From contig JBKBHF010000013.1 in NCBI GenBank assembly GCA_046297695.1, positions 1 to 64,000 on the forward strand: 64,000 bases of DNA. The letters run 5' to 3'. Both the position numbers and the translations under genes were made by a program. Below are positions 16,843 to 24,960 of this stretch, piece by piece. Within the stretch, counting starts at the first letter, position 1, and each line of letters starts with the position of its first letter. The notes beneath the pieces were generated by a model, which saw only the letters and a list, made by a program, of their open reading frames with translations, had not been told where the DNA came from and did no database searches. The stretch comes from Permianibacter sp046297695. Lineage in GTDB: Bacteria; Pseudomonadota; Gammaproteobacteria; Enterobacterales; Permianibacteraceae.

Positions 16843-18044
16843 CCGACCGCATCAATACGGCGAAATATTACCTTTCCGCTCCGGGTCTGATCTGCCCGCT
16901 CGGCGACAACGCGCCGACCGTTGCCGAGGCATTGTTCAATGGCAGGCCGGGGCTGGTGGCTGCAACTGGTTGGCTGCCGGAGCGCAGCGCCTGGCTCGGC
17001 AAGGTCGATACGGCATTGCCAGCCATACCGAGCTCACTGAGCGAGTTTTCCTGCCGCAACAACCAGCTGTTGCTGGCGGCGTTGCAACAACTGCAGCCGA
17101 CACTCGATGCGCTGTTGCAGCGCTATCCGCGCGAACGCATCGGGGTCGTGATTGGCTCCAGCACCTCCGGCATCGATGAAGGCGAACGCGCGATTGCCTT
17201 TTATGAGCAAAGCGTTGCGCAAGCGCAAACCGGTGCGTTTCCGCCGGCATTCGATTACCGCCAGCAGGAAATCGGTGCGCCGGCCTTGTTCGTTGCCCGT
17301 CAGCTCGGTGTTACCGGCCCGACCTACACGGTTTCGACTGCCTGCACCTCGAGCACGCGGGCGGTGCTGTCGGCACGCTGGTTGCTGCAGGCGGAGCTCT
17401 GCGATGCCGTGATCGTCGGCGGCGCCGATTCGCTGTGCCGGCTGACGGTGCAGGGCTTCGCCGCGCTGGAATCGTTTTCGCAAGCGCAGTGCCGGCCGTT
17501 CAGTGCCGATCGCGATGGCATCAATATCGGTGAAGGTGCGGCGCTGTTCGTGCTGAGCCGCGAGCCGCTCGATGCCAGGCCGGTGCGTCTGCTTGGAGGT
17601 GCGGCGTCAGCGGATGCTTATCATATTTCCGCGCCGCAACCGGATGGCCTCGGTGCCGAGCGGGCGCTGCGCGGCGCGCTGGCCGATGCCGGTGTCGATG
17701 CCGCGGCGATCGATTACCTGAATCTGCATGGCACCGCGACGCCGAAGAATGACGAGATGGAAGCCAAGGCGGTCCATCGGGTGTTTGGCGCGGCGCTGCC
17801 ATGCAGCAGCACCAAATCGTTGACCGGTCATCTGCTCGGAGCAGCCGGGGCGGTGGAGCTGGCGTTCTGCTATCTGGCACTGCAACACGGGCGTTTGCCG
17901 GTACAATCGCCGCCTCGGGTGGCGGATGCCGCCTTGCCCGCGCTGAATCTGGTCACGGCACCGAGGCAGGTCAGCCTCAACACCGTGATGACGGCGAACT
18001 ATGCTTTCGGTGGCAGCAACGTGGCGCTGGTGCTGGGCCGTTGA
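16839..18044 (+). CDS. apeO: Beta-ketoacyl-ACP synthase, APE cluster (ApeO type)
   Basis: 401 aa full-length ketosynthase. The catalytic triad is present: Cys169 in VSTACTSSTRAV, His in NLHGTATPKND and His in KSLTGHLLGAAG. The C-terminal NYAFGGSN is typical of KAS I/II. Would carry out chain extension, probably paired with the Cys-less short partner at 5080. Overlaps the preceding lipoprotein gene by 4 nt. Confidence 0.88.
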   Translation: MTDRINTAKYYLSAPGLICPLGDNAPTVAEALFNGRPGLVAATGWLPERSAWLGKVDTALPAIPSSLSEFSCRNNQLLLAALQQLQPTLDALLQRYPRERIGVVIGSSTSGIDEGERAIAFYEQSVAQAQTGAFPPAFDYRQQEIGAPALFVARQLGVTGPTYTVSTACTSSTRAVLSARWLLQAELCDAVIVGGADSLCRLTVQGFAALESFSQAQCRPFSADRDGINIGEGAALFVLSREPLDARPVRLLGGAASADAYHISAPQPDGLGAERALRGALADAGVDAAAIDYLNLHGTATPKNDEMEAKAVHRVFGAALPCSSTKSLTGHLLGAAGAVELAFCYLALQHGRLPVQSPPRVADAALPALNLVTAPRQVSLNTVMTANYAFGGSNVALVLGR

Positions 18045-18075
18045 AACCGGCAAACGAAATTTCAGGAGAGTGCAG

Positions 18076-18543
18076 GTGGCGCTGGCGTTTCAACAATGGT
18101 CGATGGCCGAGCTGTTGCCGCACGCCGGCGACATGATTCTGCTCGACGCCGTGCTGAGCTGTGATGACGAGCAAATCGTCGTCACCGCGACGCCGCATGC
18201 CGGCACCATTCTGGTCGATGACAAGGGCGTGTTGCCGGCCTGGACTGGCATCGAATACATGGCGCAGGCGATTGCCTGTTTCGCCGGTGTGCACGAGCGC
18301 GTGCACGGCCGGCCGCCGAAGGTCGGTTTCCTGCTCGGCACCCGCAGTTACGACAGCAAGGTGGCGGCGTTTGCGTTGAACCAGACGCTGCGGATCAGCG
18401 CAACCAAACAGTATCAGGAGGCCAACGGCCTCGGCGCGTTCCAGTGCCGCATCGAAAACGAAACCGGTATGCTGGTCGAAGCCAGCATCAACGTGTTTGA
18501 GCCGCCAGAGCTGGAAAAATATCTGGCCGGCGAGCAAAACTGA
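18076..18543 (+). CDS. apeP: Hot-dog 3-hydroxyacyl-ACP dehydratase-like protein, APE cluster (ApeP type)
   Basis: 155 aa. Start-region sequence WSMAELLPHAGDMILLDAVL is characteristic of the FabA/FabZ-like dehydratases of APE clusters, with His in LLPHAGDM as candidate catalytic residue, then LPAWTGIEYMAQAIACFAG. The start is the GTG at 18076, with AGGAGAG 6 nt upstream; the frame is open further upstream to 18001 inside the KS gene. Second of two dehydratase-like genes in the cluster. Confidence 0.84.
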   Translation: MALAFQQWSMAELLPHAGDMILLDAVLSCDDEQIVVTATPHAGTILVDDKGVLPAWTGIEYMAQAIACFAGVHERVHGRPPKVGFLLGTRSYDSKVAAFALNQTLRISATKQYQEANGLGAFQCRIENETGMLVEASINVFEPPELEKYLAGEQN

Positions 18544-18586
18544 CAGCAGCAAAATTTCACTTCATAAAACCCCGCAAGAGAAGCTA

Positions 18587-19321
18587 ATGACCAATCCCTC
18601 GCGCCGTATTCTGGTTACCGGCTCCAGCCGCGGCATCGGTCGCGCCATTGCCTTGCAACTGGCGCGCGACGGTTTTCACGTTTTGGTGCATGGCCGCGCC
18701 GACGGCGACGCGCTGCGTGCCGTCGCCAGCGAAATCGCCGCTGCCGGCGGCAGTGCCAGCGCCTTGCCGTTTGATATCAGTGATCGCGCCGCAACACGCG
18801 CGGCCTTGGACCATGAACTGACCAGCAACGGCGCGCTGTACGGGGTCGTCTGCAATGCCGGCATCGCCCGCGATAACGCCTTTCCGGCGATGACCGAAGA
18901 GGATTGGGACGGCGTCATCCACACCAACCTCGACAGCTTCTATAACGTCGTGCAGCCGCTGGTGATGCCGATGGTGCGCGCCAAGAAGGGCGGCCGCATC
19001 GTTACGCTGTCGTCGGTGTCCGGCATTGCCGGCAATCGCGGCCAAGTCAATTACAGTGCCGCCAAGGCCGGCATCATTGGTGCGACCAAGGCACTGGCGT
19101 TGGAATTGGCTTCGCGCAACATCACCGTCAATTGCGTTGCGCCGGGTTTGATCGACACCGAAATGCTGCACGGCGTCGAAGTCGACGAAGCGCTGAAACT
19201 GGTGCCGGCCAAACGGCTCGGCAAACCGGAAGAAATCGCCGCCGTCGTGGCGTTCCTGTGCAGCGACAACGCTGCCTATGTCACCCGGCAAGTGATCGCC
19301 GTCAACGGAGGCATGGTATGA
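18587..19321 (+). CDS. apeQ: 3-oxoacyl-ACP reductase (FabG-type SDR), APE cluster (ApeQ type)
   Basis: 244 aa short-chain dehydrogenase, NADPH-dependent reduction of the 3-keto intermediate. Cofactor motif VTGSSRGIGRAIA, NAGIARDN, catalytic Ser in TLSSVSGIAG and the Tyr-Lys pair in YSAAKAG. The C-terminus VTRQVIAVNGGMV is typical of FabG. The ATG at 18587 has AAGAGAAG upstream. Ends in an ATGA overlap with the last KS. Confidence 0.9.
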   Translation: MTNPSRRILVTGSSRGIGRAIALQLARDGFHVLVHGRADGDALRAVASEIAAAGGSASALPFDISDRAATRAALDHELTSNGALYGVVCNAGIARDNAFPAMTEEDWDGVIHTNLDSFYNVVQPLVMPMVRAKKGGRIVTLSSVSGIAGNRGQVNYSAAKAGIIGATKALALELASRNITVNCVAPGLIDTEMLHGVEVDEALKLVPAKRLGKPEEIAAVVAFLCSDNAAYVTRQVIAVNGGMV

Positions 19322-20550
19322 CGCCGAAACGTGTCGTCGTCACCGGCATGGCCGGCATCACCTCGCTCGGTTCGGACTGGGACAGCGTGGCGGCCAATTT
19401 GCGCGCGGGTAAAAGCGGCATACGCTATATGCCGGAATGGGAACGCTTCGATGGCCTGAATACGAGGCTCGGCGGCCCGGTGACTGATTTCACCGTGCCG
19501 GAACATTATTCGCGCAAGAAAATTCGCAGTATGGGCCGCGTTGCCCTGCTGGGCACGGTCGCCACCGAACGCGCATTGAAAGATGCCGGTCTGCTCGATG
19601 ACCCGTGCATCAAAGACGGCCGCATGGGCATTTCCTATGGCGCGTCGGCCGGCAGCATGGAACCGGTCAAAGCCTTCGGTAATATGCTGAGTACTGGCTC
19701 GATGGCCGGCATCACTTCATCCAGTTACATCCAGATGATGGCGCACACTGCGCCGGTCAATATCGCAGTATTTTTTGAACTGAAAGGCCGCATCATCACC
19801 ACCAGTTCGGCCTGCACGTCCGGCTCGCAAGGCATCGGTTATGCCTACGAAGCGATCAAATATGGCAAACAGAAACTGATGGTCGCCGGTGGCGCCGAAG
19901 AACTGACCGGCGCCGAAGCGGCGGTGTTCGATACGCTGTTCGCCACCAGCACCAGGAACGACACGCCGGAACTGACGCCGCGGCCGTTCGATAGAGAGCG
20001 CGATGGTCTCGTGGTCGGTGAAGGCGCCGGCACCCTGATTCTGGAAGAGCTCGAACACGCGCAGGCGCGCGGCGCCAAGATCTACGCCGAGCTGGTCGGT
20101 TACGGTTGCAACTCCGATGGTGCCCACATCACCCAGCCGGAAGCGGAGACGATGGCCGTGGCGATGAAATGGGCGCTCGAAGACGCCAATCTGCCGCCAA
20201 GCGCAATTGGTTACGTCAATGCTCACGGTACCGCGACGGATCGCGGCGATATCGCTGAAACCGCCGCGACCGCGTCGGTGTTCGGCAACGCGATGCCGAT
20301 TTCCTCGTTGAAGAGTTATTTCGGCCACACGCTTGGTGCCTGCGGCGCGCTGGAAGCCTGGCTCAGCATCGAGATGATGAATCGCGGCTGGTTCGCACCG
20401 ACCATCAATCTGGTAAACCGTGATGAGCGTTGTGCGGAATTGGATTACATAATGGGTAACGGTCGTGAGCTACAAACCGACTATCTGATGTCGAACAATT
20501 TCGCCTTTGGTGGCATCAACACTTCGCTGATTTTCAAGCGCTGGCGCTAA
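19318..20550 (+). CDS. apeR: Beta-ketoacyl-ACP synthase, APE cluster (ApeR type)
   Basis: 410 aa ketosynthase closing the cluster. Triad: Cys166 in TTSSACTSGSQG, His in NAHGTATDRGD and His in SLKSYFGHTLGACGA. It begins VVVTGMAGITSLGSDW, like FabF. Longer and more divergent from the KS at 16839 than a duplicate would be. Possibly used for the first condensation on the aryl starter; the division of labour between the two KS enzymes is not visible from sequence. A strong stem-loop follows 14 nt after the stop. Confidence 0.88.
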   Translation: MTPKRVVVTGMAGITSLGSDWDSVAANLRAGKSGIRYMPEWERFDGLNTRLGGPVTDFTVPEHYSRKKIRSMGRVALLGTVATERALKDAGLLDDPCIKDGRMGISYGASAGSMEPVKAFGNMLSTGSMAGITSSSYIQMMAHTAPVNIAVFFELKGRIITTSSACTSGSQGIGYAYEAIKYGKQKLMVAGGAEELTGAEAAVFDTLFATSTRNDTPELTPRPFDRERDGLVVGEGAGTLILEELEHAQARGAKIYAELVGYGCNSDGAHITQPEAETMAVAMKWALEDANLPPSAIGYVNAHGTATDRGDIAETAATASVFGNAMPISSLKSYFGHTLGACGALEAWLSIEMMNRGWFAPTINLVNRDERCAELDYIMGNGRELQTDYLMSNNFAFGGINTSLIFKRWR

Positions 20551-20563
20551 ACGGGTAAAGCGA

Positions 20564-20587
20564 CAGGAGCGGCCTCGGCCGCTCCTG
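20564..20587. terminator. Stem-loop between the APE cluster and rph
   Basis: Perfect 11-bp inverted repeat CAGGAGCGGCC / GGCCGCTCCTG with a 2-nt spacer, sitting between convergent genes (APE cluster on plus, rph on minus). Downstream on plus is only GATTTGA, so the U-tract is weak; it probably serves as a bidirectional transcription barrier. Confidence 0.6.
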
Positions 20588-20607
20588 ATTTGAAGAGTGT
20601 GGGTGCT

Positions 20608-21324
20608 TTACTGATTCACCGCCGTCTTCTGAATATCAAACAGTTCGCGGCAGCCCTGCTTGGCGAGTTCCAGCAGCGCATTCAATTGCTCCGGCGAGAA
20701 CGGCGCGCCTTCGGCGGTGCCTTGCACTTCGATAAAGCCGCCGGTTTCGGTCATCACGACGTTCATGTCGGTTTCGCAGCCGGAGTCTTCCGGGTAATCC
20801 AAATCGAGCACCGGCACGCCTTCATAAATACCGACGCTGATCGCCGACACCCAATGCTTGAACGGGTTGGTTTTGATTTTGCCTTCTTTGCGCATCCACT
20901 GAATGGCGTCGTGCAGCGCGACGCAGGCGCCGGTGATCGAGGCGCAACGGGTGCCGCCATCGGCCTGGATCACGTCGCAATCGAGCGTGATGGTGTATTC
21001 GCCGAGTTGCTCCAGCGCCACGGCGCTGCGCAAGGCGCGGCCGATCAGGCGCTGAATTTCCAAGGTGCGGCCGCCTTGCTTGCCCTTGGCGGCCTCACGG
21101 TCGCTACGGTCATGGGTCGCGCGCGGCAGCATGCCGTATTCGGCGGTCAGCCAGCCCTGGCCTTTGCCTTTGAGAAAGCGCGGCACGCCATCGACCACGC
21201 TGGCCGTGCAGATCACCTTGGTGTCGCCGCATTCGACCAGCACCGAACCTTCGGCATGGCGGGTGTAGTGGCGGGTCAGGGTGTAGGGGCGCAACTGGTT
21301 CGGGGTGCGTTGGCTCGGGCGCAT
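20608..21324 (-). CDS. rph: Ribonuclease PH
   Basis: Phosphorolytic 3'-5' exoribonuclease that trims tRNA 3' ends. 238 aa, the normal length (E. coli 238). Starts MRPSQRTPNQLRPYTLTRHY; phosphate-binding and core motifs include GWLTAEYGMLPRATHDR and RTLEIQRLIGRALR, then DCDVIQADGGTRCASITGA. Divergent from yicC as in many gammaproteobacteria. The C-terminus is intact (no frameshift like that of E. coli K-12). Confidence 0.95.
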   Translation of the reverse strand: MRPSQRTPNQLRPYTLTRHYTRHAEGSVLVECGDTKVICTASVVDGVPRFLKGKGQGWLTAEYGMLPRATHDRSDREAAKGKQGGRTLEIQRLIGRALRSAVALEQLGEYTITLDCDVIQADGGTRCASITGACVALHDAIQWMRKEGKIKTNPFKHWVSAISVGIYEGVPVLDLDYPEDSGCETDMNVVMTETGGFIEVQGTAEGAPFSPEQLNALLELAKQGCRELFDIQKTAVNQ

Positions 21325-21434
21325 GGGGAGTCCGGGTCGGGAGAACGGGAGAGGCGGGCATTATAGGGCGGAACGCGCCGGAATCCTGTGTTGTCGATGA
21401 TTTGGCTACCGCGACATTCGCGCCGCCAGCCCGC

Positions 21435-21489
21435 GTAGGGTGCGCCATGCGCACCGCAGGTCCACCCCGATGCGCATGGCACACCCTAC
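21435..21489. repeat. REP-like palindrome in the rph-yicC intergenic region
   Basis: GTAGGGTGCGCCATGCGCA (21435-21453) and its inverted counterpart (21471-21489) match at 18 of 19 positions, separated by 17 bp. It could fold into a long hairpin in either strand. The remainder of the 220-bp gap would hold the divergent rph and yicC promoters; I could not identify them with confidence. Confidence 0.6.
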
Positions 21490-21544
21490 GGGAAGCGTGG
21501 CGCTGCTAAACTAAGCGCCCCTGTTTGTCCGCAATCGGTAGCCC

Positions 21545-22408
21545 ATGATCCACAGCATGACCGCCTTTGCCCGCCGCGAAGCCAGCAGCAGCCTCGGCAC
21601 CTTCACCTGGGAAATCCGCTCGGTGAACCAGCGCTTTCTGGAGCCGTCTTTCCGCTTGCCGGACACGCTGCGTGCGGTCGAACACCTGCTGCGGGACCAA
21701 GCCAAGCAGCGACTTACCCGTGGCAAACTCGATTGCTCGTTGCGTTACGAACCAGCCGTTGCCCAGCAGCTGCCGGCAATCAATGAGTCCCTGGTAACCC
21801 AGCTCAATCACCTGAGCACGCGCCTGTCCGTACTCGGTGTCGAAGGCAACACGCTGTCGCATGCCGACGTACTGCGCTGGCCCGGCGTACTGCAAACCGC
21901 CGAAGCCGACGCTGAACAAATGCAGGCGCAGGCGCTCGCCTTGTTCGACGGTGCACTGACTGATCTGATCGCCATGCGCGCCCGTGAAGGTGAACAGATC
22001 AAGCGCATGCTGAAAGAGCGGCTCGATGGCATCGCCGCGGAAGTGGTCAAGGCCCGCGCGCTGCTGCCGGAAATCAAAGAGAAAGCACGCGAAAAACTGC
22101 TCAGCAAATTCACCGAAGCCAAAGTCGAGCTCGATCCGACCCGGCTGGAACAGGAAATGGTGATGTTCGCCCAGCGCATCGATGTCGATGAAGAGCTGGA
22201 CCGACTGACCACCCACGTCAATGAAATCACCCGCCTGCTCGACGAAGGCGGCGCCATCGGTCGTCGGCTCGATTTCCTGATTCAAGAATTGCACCGCGAA
22301 GCCAATACGCTCGGGTCGAAGTCGGTCAGCACGGCAACGACGGCGGTATCGGTGTCGCTGAAGGTGTTTATCGAGCAGATGCGGGAACAGGTGCAGAACA
22401 TTGAGTAA
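21545..22408 (+). CDS. yicC: YicC-family endoribonuclease
   Basis: 287 aa, as in E. coli YicC. N-terminus IHSMTAFARREASSSLGTFT and EIRSVNQRFLEPSFRLPDTLR are hallmark YicC sequences; the C-terminal half is helical and ends KSVSTATTAVSVSLKVFIEQMREQVQN. The family has been linked to RNA turnover, including small-RNA decay. Conserved neighbours rph and gmk support the call. Confidence 0.93.
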   Translation: MIHSMTAFARREASSSLGTFTWEIRSVNQRFLEPSFRLPDTLRAVEHLLRDQAKQRLTRGKLDCSLRYEPAVAQQLPAINESLVTQLNHLSTRLSVLGVEGNTLSHADVLRWPGVLQTAEADAEQMQAQALALFDGALTDLIAMRAREGEQIKRMLKERLDGIAAEVVKARALLPEIKEKAREKLLSKFTEAKVELDPTRLEQEMVMFAQRIDVDEELDRLTTHVNEITRLLDEGGAIGRRLDFLIQELHREANTLGSKSVSTATTAVSVSLKVFIEQMREQVQNIE

Positions 22409-22429
22409 GCGGGGGGTAGCCAACTTCGC

Positions 22430-22511
22430 ACTGTTCCAGCGGACGACAAGTCGCCGCTGAACAGTAGCTCTTCGAAACAGAATACGTCATTCCCGCCATC
22501 GCGGGTATGAC
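22430..22511. repeat. Two adjacent palindromes between yicC and gmk
   Basis: The first hairpin is ACTGTTC-C-AGCGG (22430-22442) with CCGCTGAACAGT (22454-22465), 12 bp with one bulged C. The second is GTCATTCCCGC (22486-22496) with GCGGGTATGAC (22501-22511), 10 of 11 paired. The GTCATTCCCGC type is a widespread intergenic palindrome in proteobacteria. They fill most of the 152-bp spacer and may modulate read-through into gmk. Confidence 0.6.
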
Positions 22512-22560
22512 GGAATGAGAAATCTGATTTTTCCCACCGTTGAAAGTGGAAATGCACGCA

Positions 22561-23187
22561 ATGACGATGACCAACGCACCCGGAAAACTTTTCATCATCT
22601 CGGCCGCCTCCGGCACCGGCAAAACCACGCTGGTGACGGCGCTGGTCAAGGACATGCCCGGCGTGATCCATTCCATTTCCTCGACCACCCGCGCCAAGCG
22701 CGATGGTGAGATTGATGGTGTGCATTACCACTTTGTCAGCGTCGATGAGTTCAAGGCGATGATTGCCCGTGGCGCGTTCTACGAGCACGCCGAAGTACAC
22801 GGCAATTTTTACGGCACCTCGCGCGAGTGGGTCGAAGCGCGGCTGGCCGAAGGTCAGGACGTGATTCTGGAAATCGACTGGCAGGGCGCGGCGCAAATGC
22901 GCAAGCTGATGCCGTCCTGCATCACCGTATTCATCCTGCCGCCGTCGATTGCCGCGCTGGAAGCCCGCTTGCGTGGCCGCGGCAAGGACAGCGAAGAAGT
23001 GATCCAGCGCCGGCTCGCCGCCGCCAAGGGGGAGATCGCCCATGCCCCGGAATACGATTACCTGATCATCAACGACCAACTCGATCAGGCCCTGACCGAG
23101 TTGAAAGCGGTTTTTCTGGCCGAGCGCTGCAAGGCGGATGTGCAGCAGCAGCGGCATGCGGCGCAGTTGCGGGATTTGTTGCGCTGA
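22561..23187 (+). CDS. gmk: Guanylate kinase
   Basis: Phosphorylates GMP to GDP with ATP. 208 aa from the ATG at 22561 (usual about 205). P-loop IISAASGTGKTTLV; GMP-binding region SISSTTRAKRDGEIDGVHYHF; EHAEVHGNFYGTSREWVE; DVILEIDWQGAAQMR. Alternative in-frame starts at 22540 (TTG), 22552 and 22567 exist; 22561 is favoured by the AGTGGA stretch upstream and family N-termini. rpoZ and spoT, which normally follow closely, are displaced by 1.8 kb here. Confidence 0.93.
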   Translation: MTMTNAPGKLFIISAASGTGKTTLVTALVKDMPGVIHSISSTTRAKRDGEIDGVHYHFVSVDEFKAMIARGAFYEHAEVHGNFYGTSREWVEARLAEGQDVILEIDWQGAAQMRKLMPSCITVFILPPSIAALEARLRGRGKDSEEVIQRRLAAAKGEIAHAPEYDYLIINDQLDQALTELKAVFLAERCKADVQQQRHAAQLRDLLR

Positions 23188-23189
23188 AA

Positions 23190-23561
23190 ATGCCCGAAAC
23201 AGCACGGAAGCTGGGGTATGGTCGCCTGATAGGCGGGGCAGGTGCGATCTGGTTGGCAACGTGGCTGATGCCCACGATGTTGTTCGGCCTGTTTTCTGAT
23301 CCTGTCGATCGTGTGCTGCTGCGGTATCTCCCCATTGAACCCTGCGCAGCGCAACCCGATCATGAATTCTTTGATGCGTGCTTCAACGCGTTGTCGCTGG
23401 TCTATGGCGTCATAAAGCTGGGGCTGTTCCACGTTCCCGTTCAGGTTTTTCTTGCCGCCGGTATTTCATTCTTGATGTACCGAAAGCTGACGGACGCTCG
23501 TTGGCGATTGATTGGATTTACCTTTCCTTTGATCGCCGTTTCGACGGTTGTTGGGGGCTGA
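23190..23561 (+). CDS. Small multi-pass membrane protein of unknown function, probably frameshifted
   Basis: 123 aa starting 2 nt after the gmk stop. Three hydrophobic stretches: IWLATWLMPTMLFGLF, ALSLVYGVIKLGLFHVPVQV and LIGFTFPLIAVSTVVGG. Base composition is visibly less GC-rich than gmk. I do not recognise a family. The frame ends right after a GGGGG run (23553-23557). Adding one G would continue into a further open stretch with another good membrane span (see next entry), so this is likely the first part of a broken or mis-sequenced gene of about 160 codons. It has no equivalent in the usual gmk-rpoZ spacing, which suggests an insertion. Confidence 0.5.
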   Translation: MPETARKLGYGRLIGGAGAIWLATWLMPTMLFGLFSDPVDRVLLRYLPIEPCAAQPDHEFFDACFNALSLVYGVIKLGLFHVPVQVFLAAGISFLMYRKLTDARWRLIGFTFPLIAVSTVVGG

Positions 23562-23680
23562 CCTGTTCTTATGTCGGTGCTGACGAACTCGTCGGCTTGC
23601 TGGCAATACTTCTGGGTTTGATTATTGGTAGTCGGTATGCGGGACGTGCCCTAACGCAATCAACATCAAATTCCATTTGA
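23562..23680 (+). pseudogene. Out-of-frame continuation of the membrane protein
   Basis: In the frame offset by one base the sequence reads LTCSYVGADELVGLLAILLG followed by LIIGSRYAGRAL and a stop at 23678-23680. This supplies a plausible fourth transmembrane helix with a positively charged end. It fits a single-base loss in the G-run at 23553-23557. Whether the lesion is real, phase-variable or a sequencing error cannot be told here. Confidence 0.45.
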
Positions 23681-23774
23681 ATGTTTGCGTGCCTTCCGGG
23701 TAGTCGCCAGCTGCTTCTTTGGTTATCAAGCGAACGAGCTACACCAAAAGGAATTTCCTGCGGCATCTCGTGAT

Positions 23775-23859
23775 GCCCCCTCTCCCCAACCCCTCTCCCA
23801 CAAGGGGCGAGGGGCTACACAACTCCTCCCCCTGTGAAGGGGGAGGCCGGGAGGGGGTA
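23775..23859. repeat. C/G-rich palindromic intergenic repeat
   Basis: A block of alternating C-runs and G-runs: CCCCTCTCCC...GGGGCGAGGGG, then a clean hairpin CCTCCCCC-TGTGAA-GGGGGAGG, closing with GGGAGGGGGTAG. The outer arms are also complementary (CCCCCTCTCC against the terminal GGAGGGGG-like end). It looks like a mobile palindromic element. No coding potential is credible between 23681 and 23938. Confidence 0.6.
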
Positions 23860-23938
23860 GTTGACGCAAGGAGCAGTGAATCTTTGAAAGCACTTCGATA
23901 GTCGCTTAGTTTTTGACAACCATCCACGGCGCCTCTTT

Positions 23939-24152
23939 CTACCGCTCCCGCAAAAAATCAATAAACACCCGCACCTTCGGTGCCAGCAAACGTCCGCTCG
24001 GGTACACCGCCCAAATCTGTGATTCGTTCGCGAGCGGGTAGTCACTCAGCACCGGCAGCAGCGCGCCGCTGCGCAATTCCTGGTGCATGTTCCAAATCGA
24101 TTGGATGTTGACGCCTAATCCGCCCATTGCCGCTTCGCGCAAACTTTCGCCT
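23939..24152 (-). pseudogene. Remnant of a LysR-family regulator (C-terminal end only)
   Basis: The last 70 or so codons read ESLREAAMGGLGVNIQSIWN, then SGALLPVLSDYPLANESQIW and AVYPSGRLLAPKVRVFIDFL. This is the end of a LysR effector-binding domain. Upstream (toward 24160 and beyond) the minus frame stays open but becomes an antisense shadow of an oxidoreductase fragment; the helix-turn-helix domain is gone. About 220 residues are therefore missing. Confidence 0.75.
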
Positions 24153-24769
24153 TGGTTGGGACCAGCGTGAACCCGGTCGATTACAAGCTGAGGTGGCATG
24201 GCCCGGCCACAGCGCCGGCCGCGTTCGACTGGCGGCAGACGGCGGCGTTGCCGCTGGTCGGCATCACGGCCTGGGAAGGGCTGGGTGACAAGGCCCGCGT
24301 TCAGCCCGGCGATAAGATGTTGGGCTGGGCCGGCGGTGTCGGCCATGTCGCCATTCAGCTGGCGAAAGCGCGCGGCGCCCATGTCGCGGCTGCGGTGTCG
24401 TCGCCGGCCAAGGCCGACATCGTCCGGGCGCTGGGCACCGATGCGGTGGTCAGATACCGCGAAGAGACGAGCGCCGATTGCGTTGGCCGGCTGACCGACG
24501 GCCACGGCTTTGACCTGGTGCTCGATGCGGCCCGCGGCGACAGTCTGAATAGCGCGATGGCGCCGGCGCGGCCGAATGGCCAGGCTGTCACCATCGTTGC
24601 CAGCCAGCAGTACGACCTGACGCCGGCCCAATCAAGGGCCTGAGCCTGCATGTGGTGTTCATGCCGCTGCTCGATGCCCGAGCGCTTCGCCCTGACCGAC
24701 ATGGCCGCCGCCCACCGCCGGTTGGAGAGCGGGGCAGCGGTCGACAAGGTGGTGGTCGACATCGGCTGA
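24153..24769 (+). pseudogene. Decayed zinc-type alcohol dehydrogenase / quinone oxidoreductase
   Basis: Fragments of one MDR gene in order but broken. TSVNPVDYKLR (normally near residue 35) jumps directly to FDWRQTAALPLVGITAWEGL (normally near residue 115), then the Rossmann region GGVGHVAIQLAKARGAHV up to VTIVASQQYDLTPA. A shift of frame at about 24609 gives KGLSLHVVFMPLLDAR. A further deletion and shift near 24676 gives ERFALTDMAAAHRRLESG and the natural end DKVVVDIG with stop at 24767-24769. The N-terminal 30 or so residues are absent. Not functional. Confidence 0.78.
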
Positions 24770-24960
24770 GGCCGGAATCCGGGACTTGAGCGTCCCCAAA
24801 GAGTCGCCGGGCCGCCCGATCGCCATGTTGCATCGCAGCGTCAGGCTGGCCGCCCGGCCGGCCTTTCGGTACACTACAAGGCCCTGCGCCTTGCGCGGGG
24901 CTATATTGTTTGTGTAGTCCAATCCGTAGTCGTTAGTCCGAAAGTTGAAGGGGTTCAGGC

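Noticed and set aside
23775..23859. Possible CRISPR-like or tandem array
   Set aside because: The C/G blocks are inverted repeats without regular spacers or unit length.
24890..24910. TATATT at 24902 as -10 of rpoZ
   Set aside because: The nearest TTGCGC is only 5 bp upstream and no -35 lies at proper distance.
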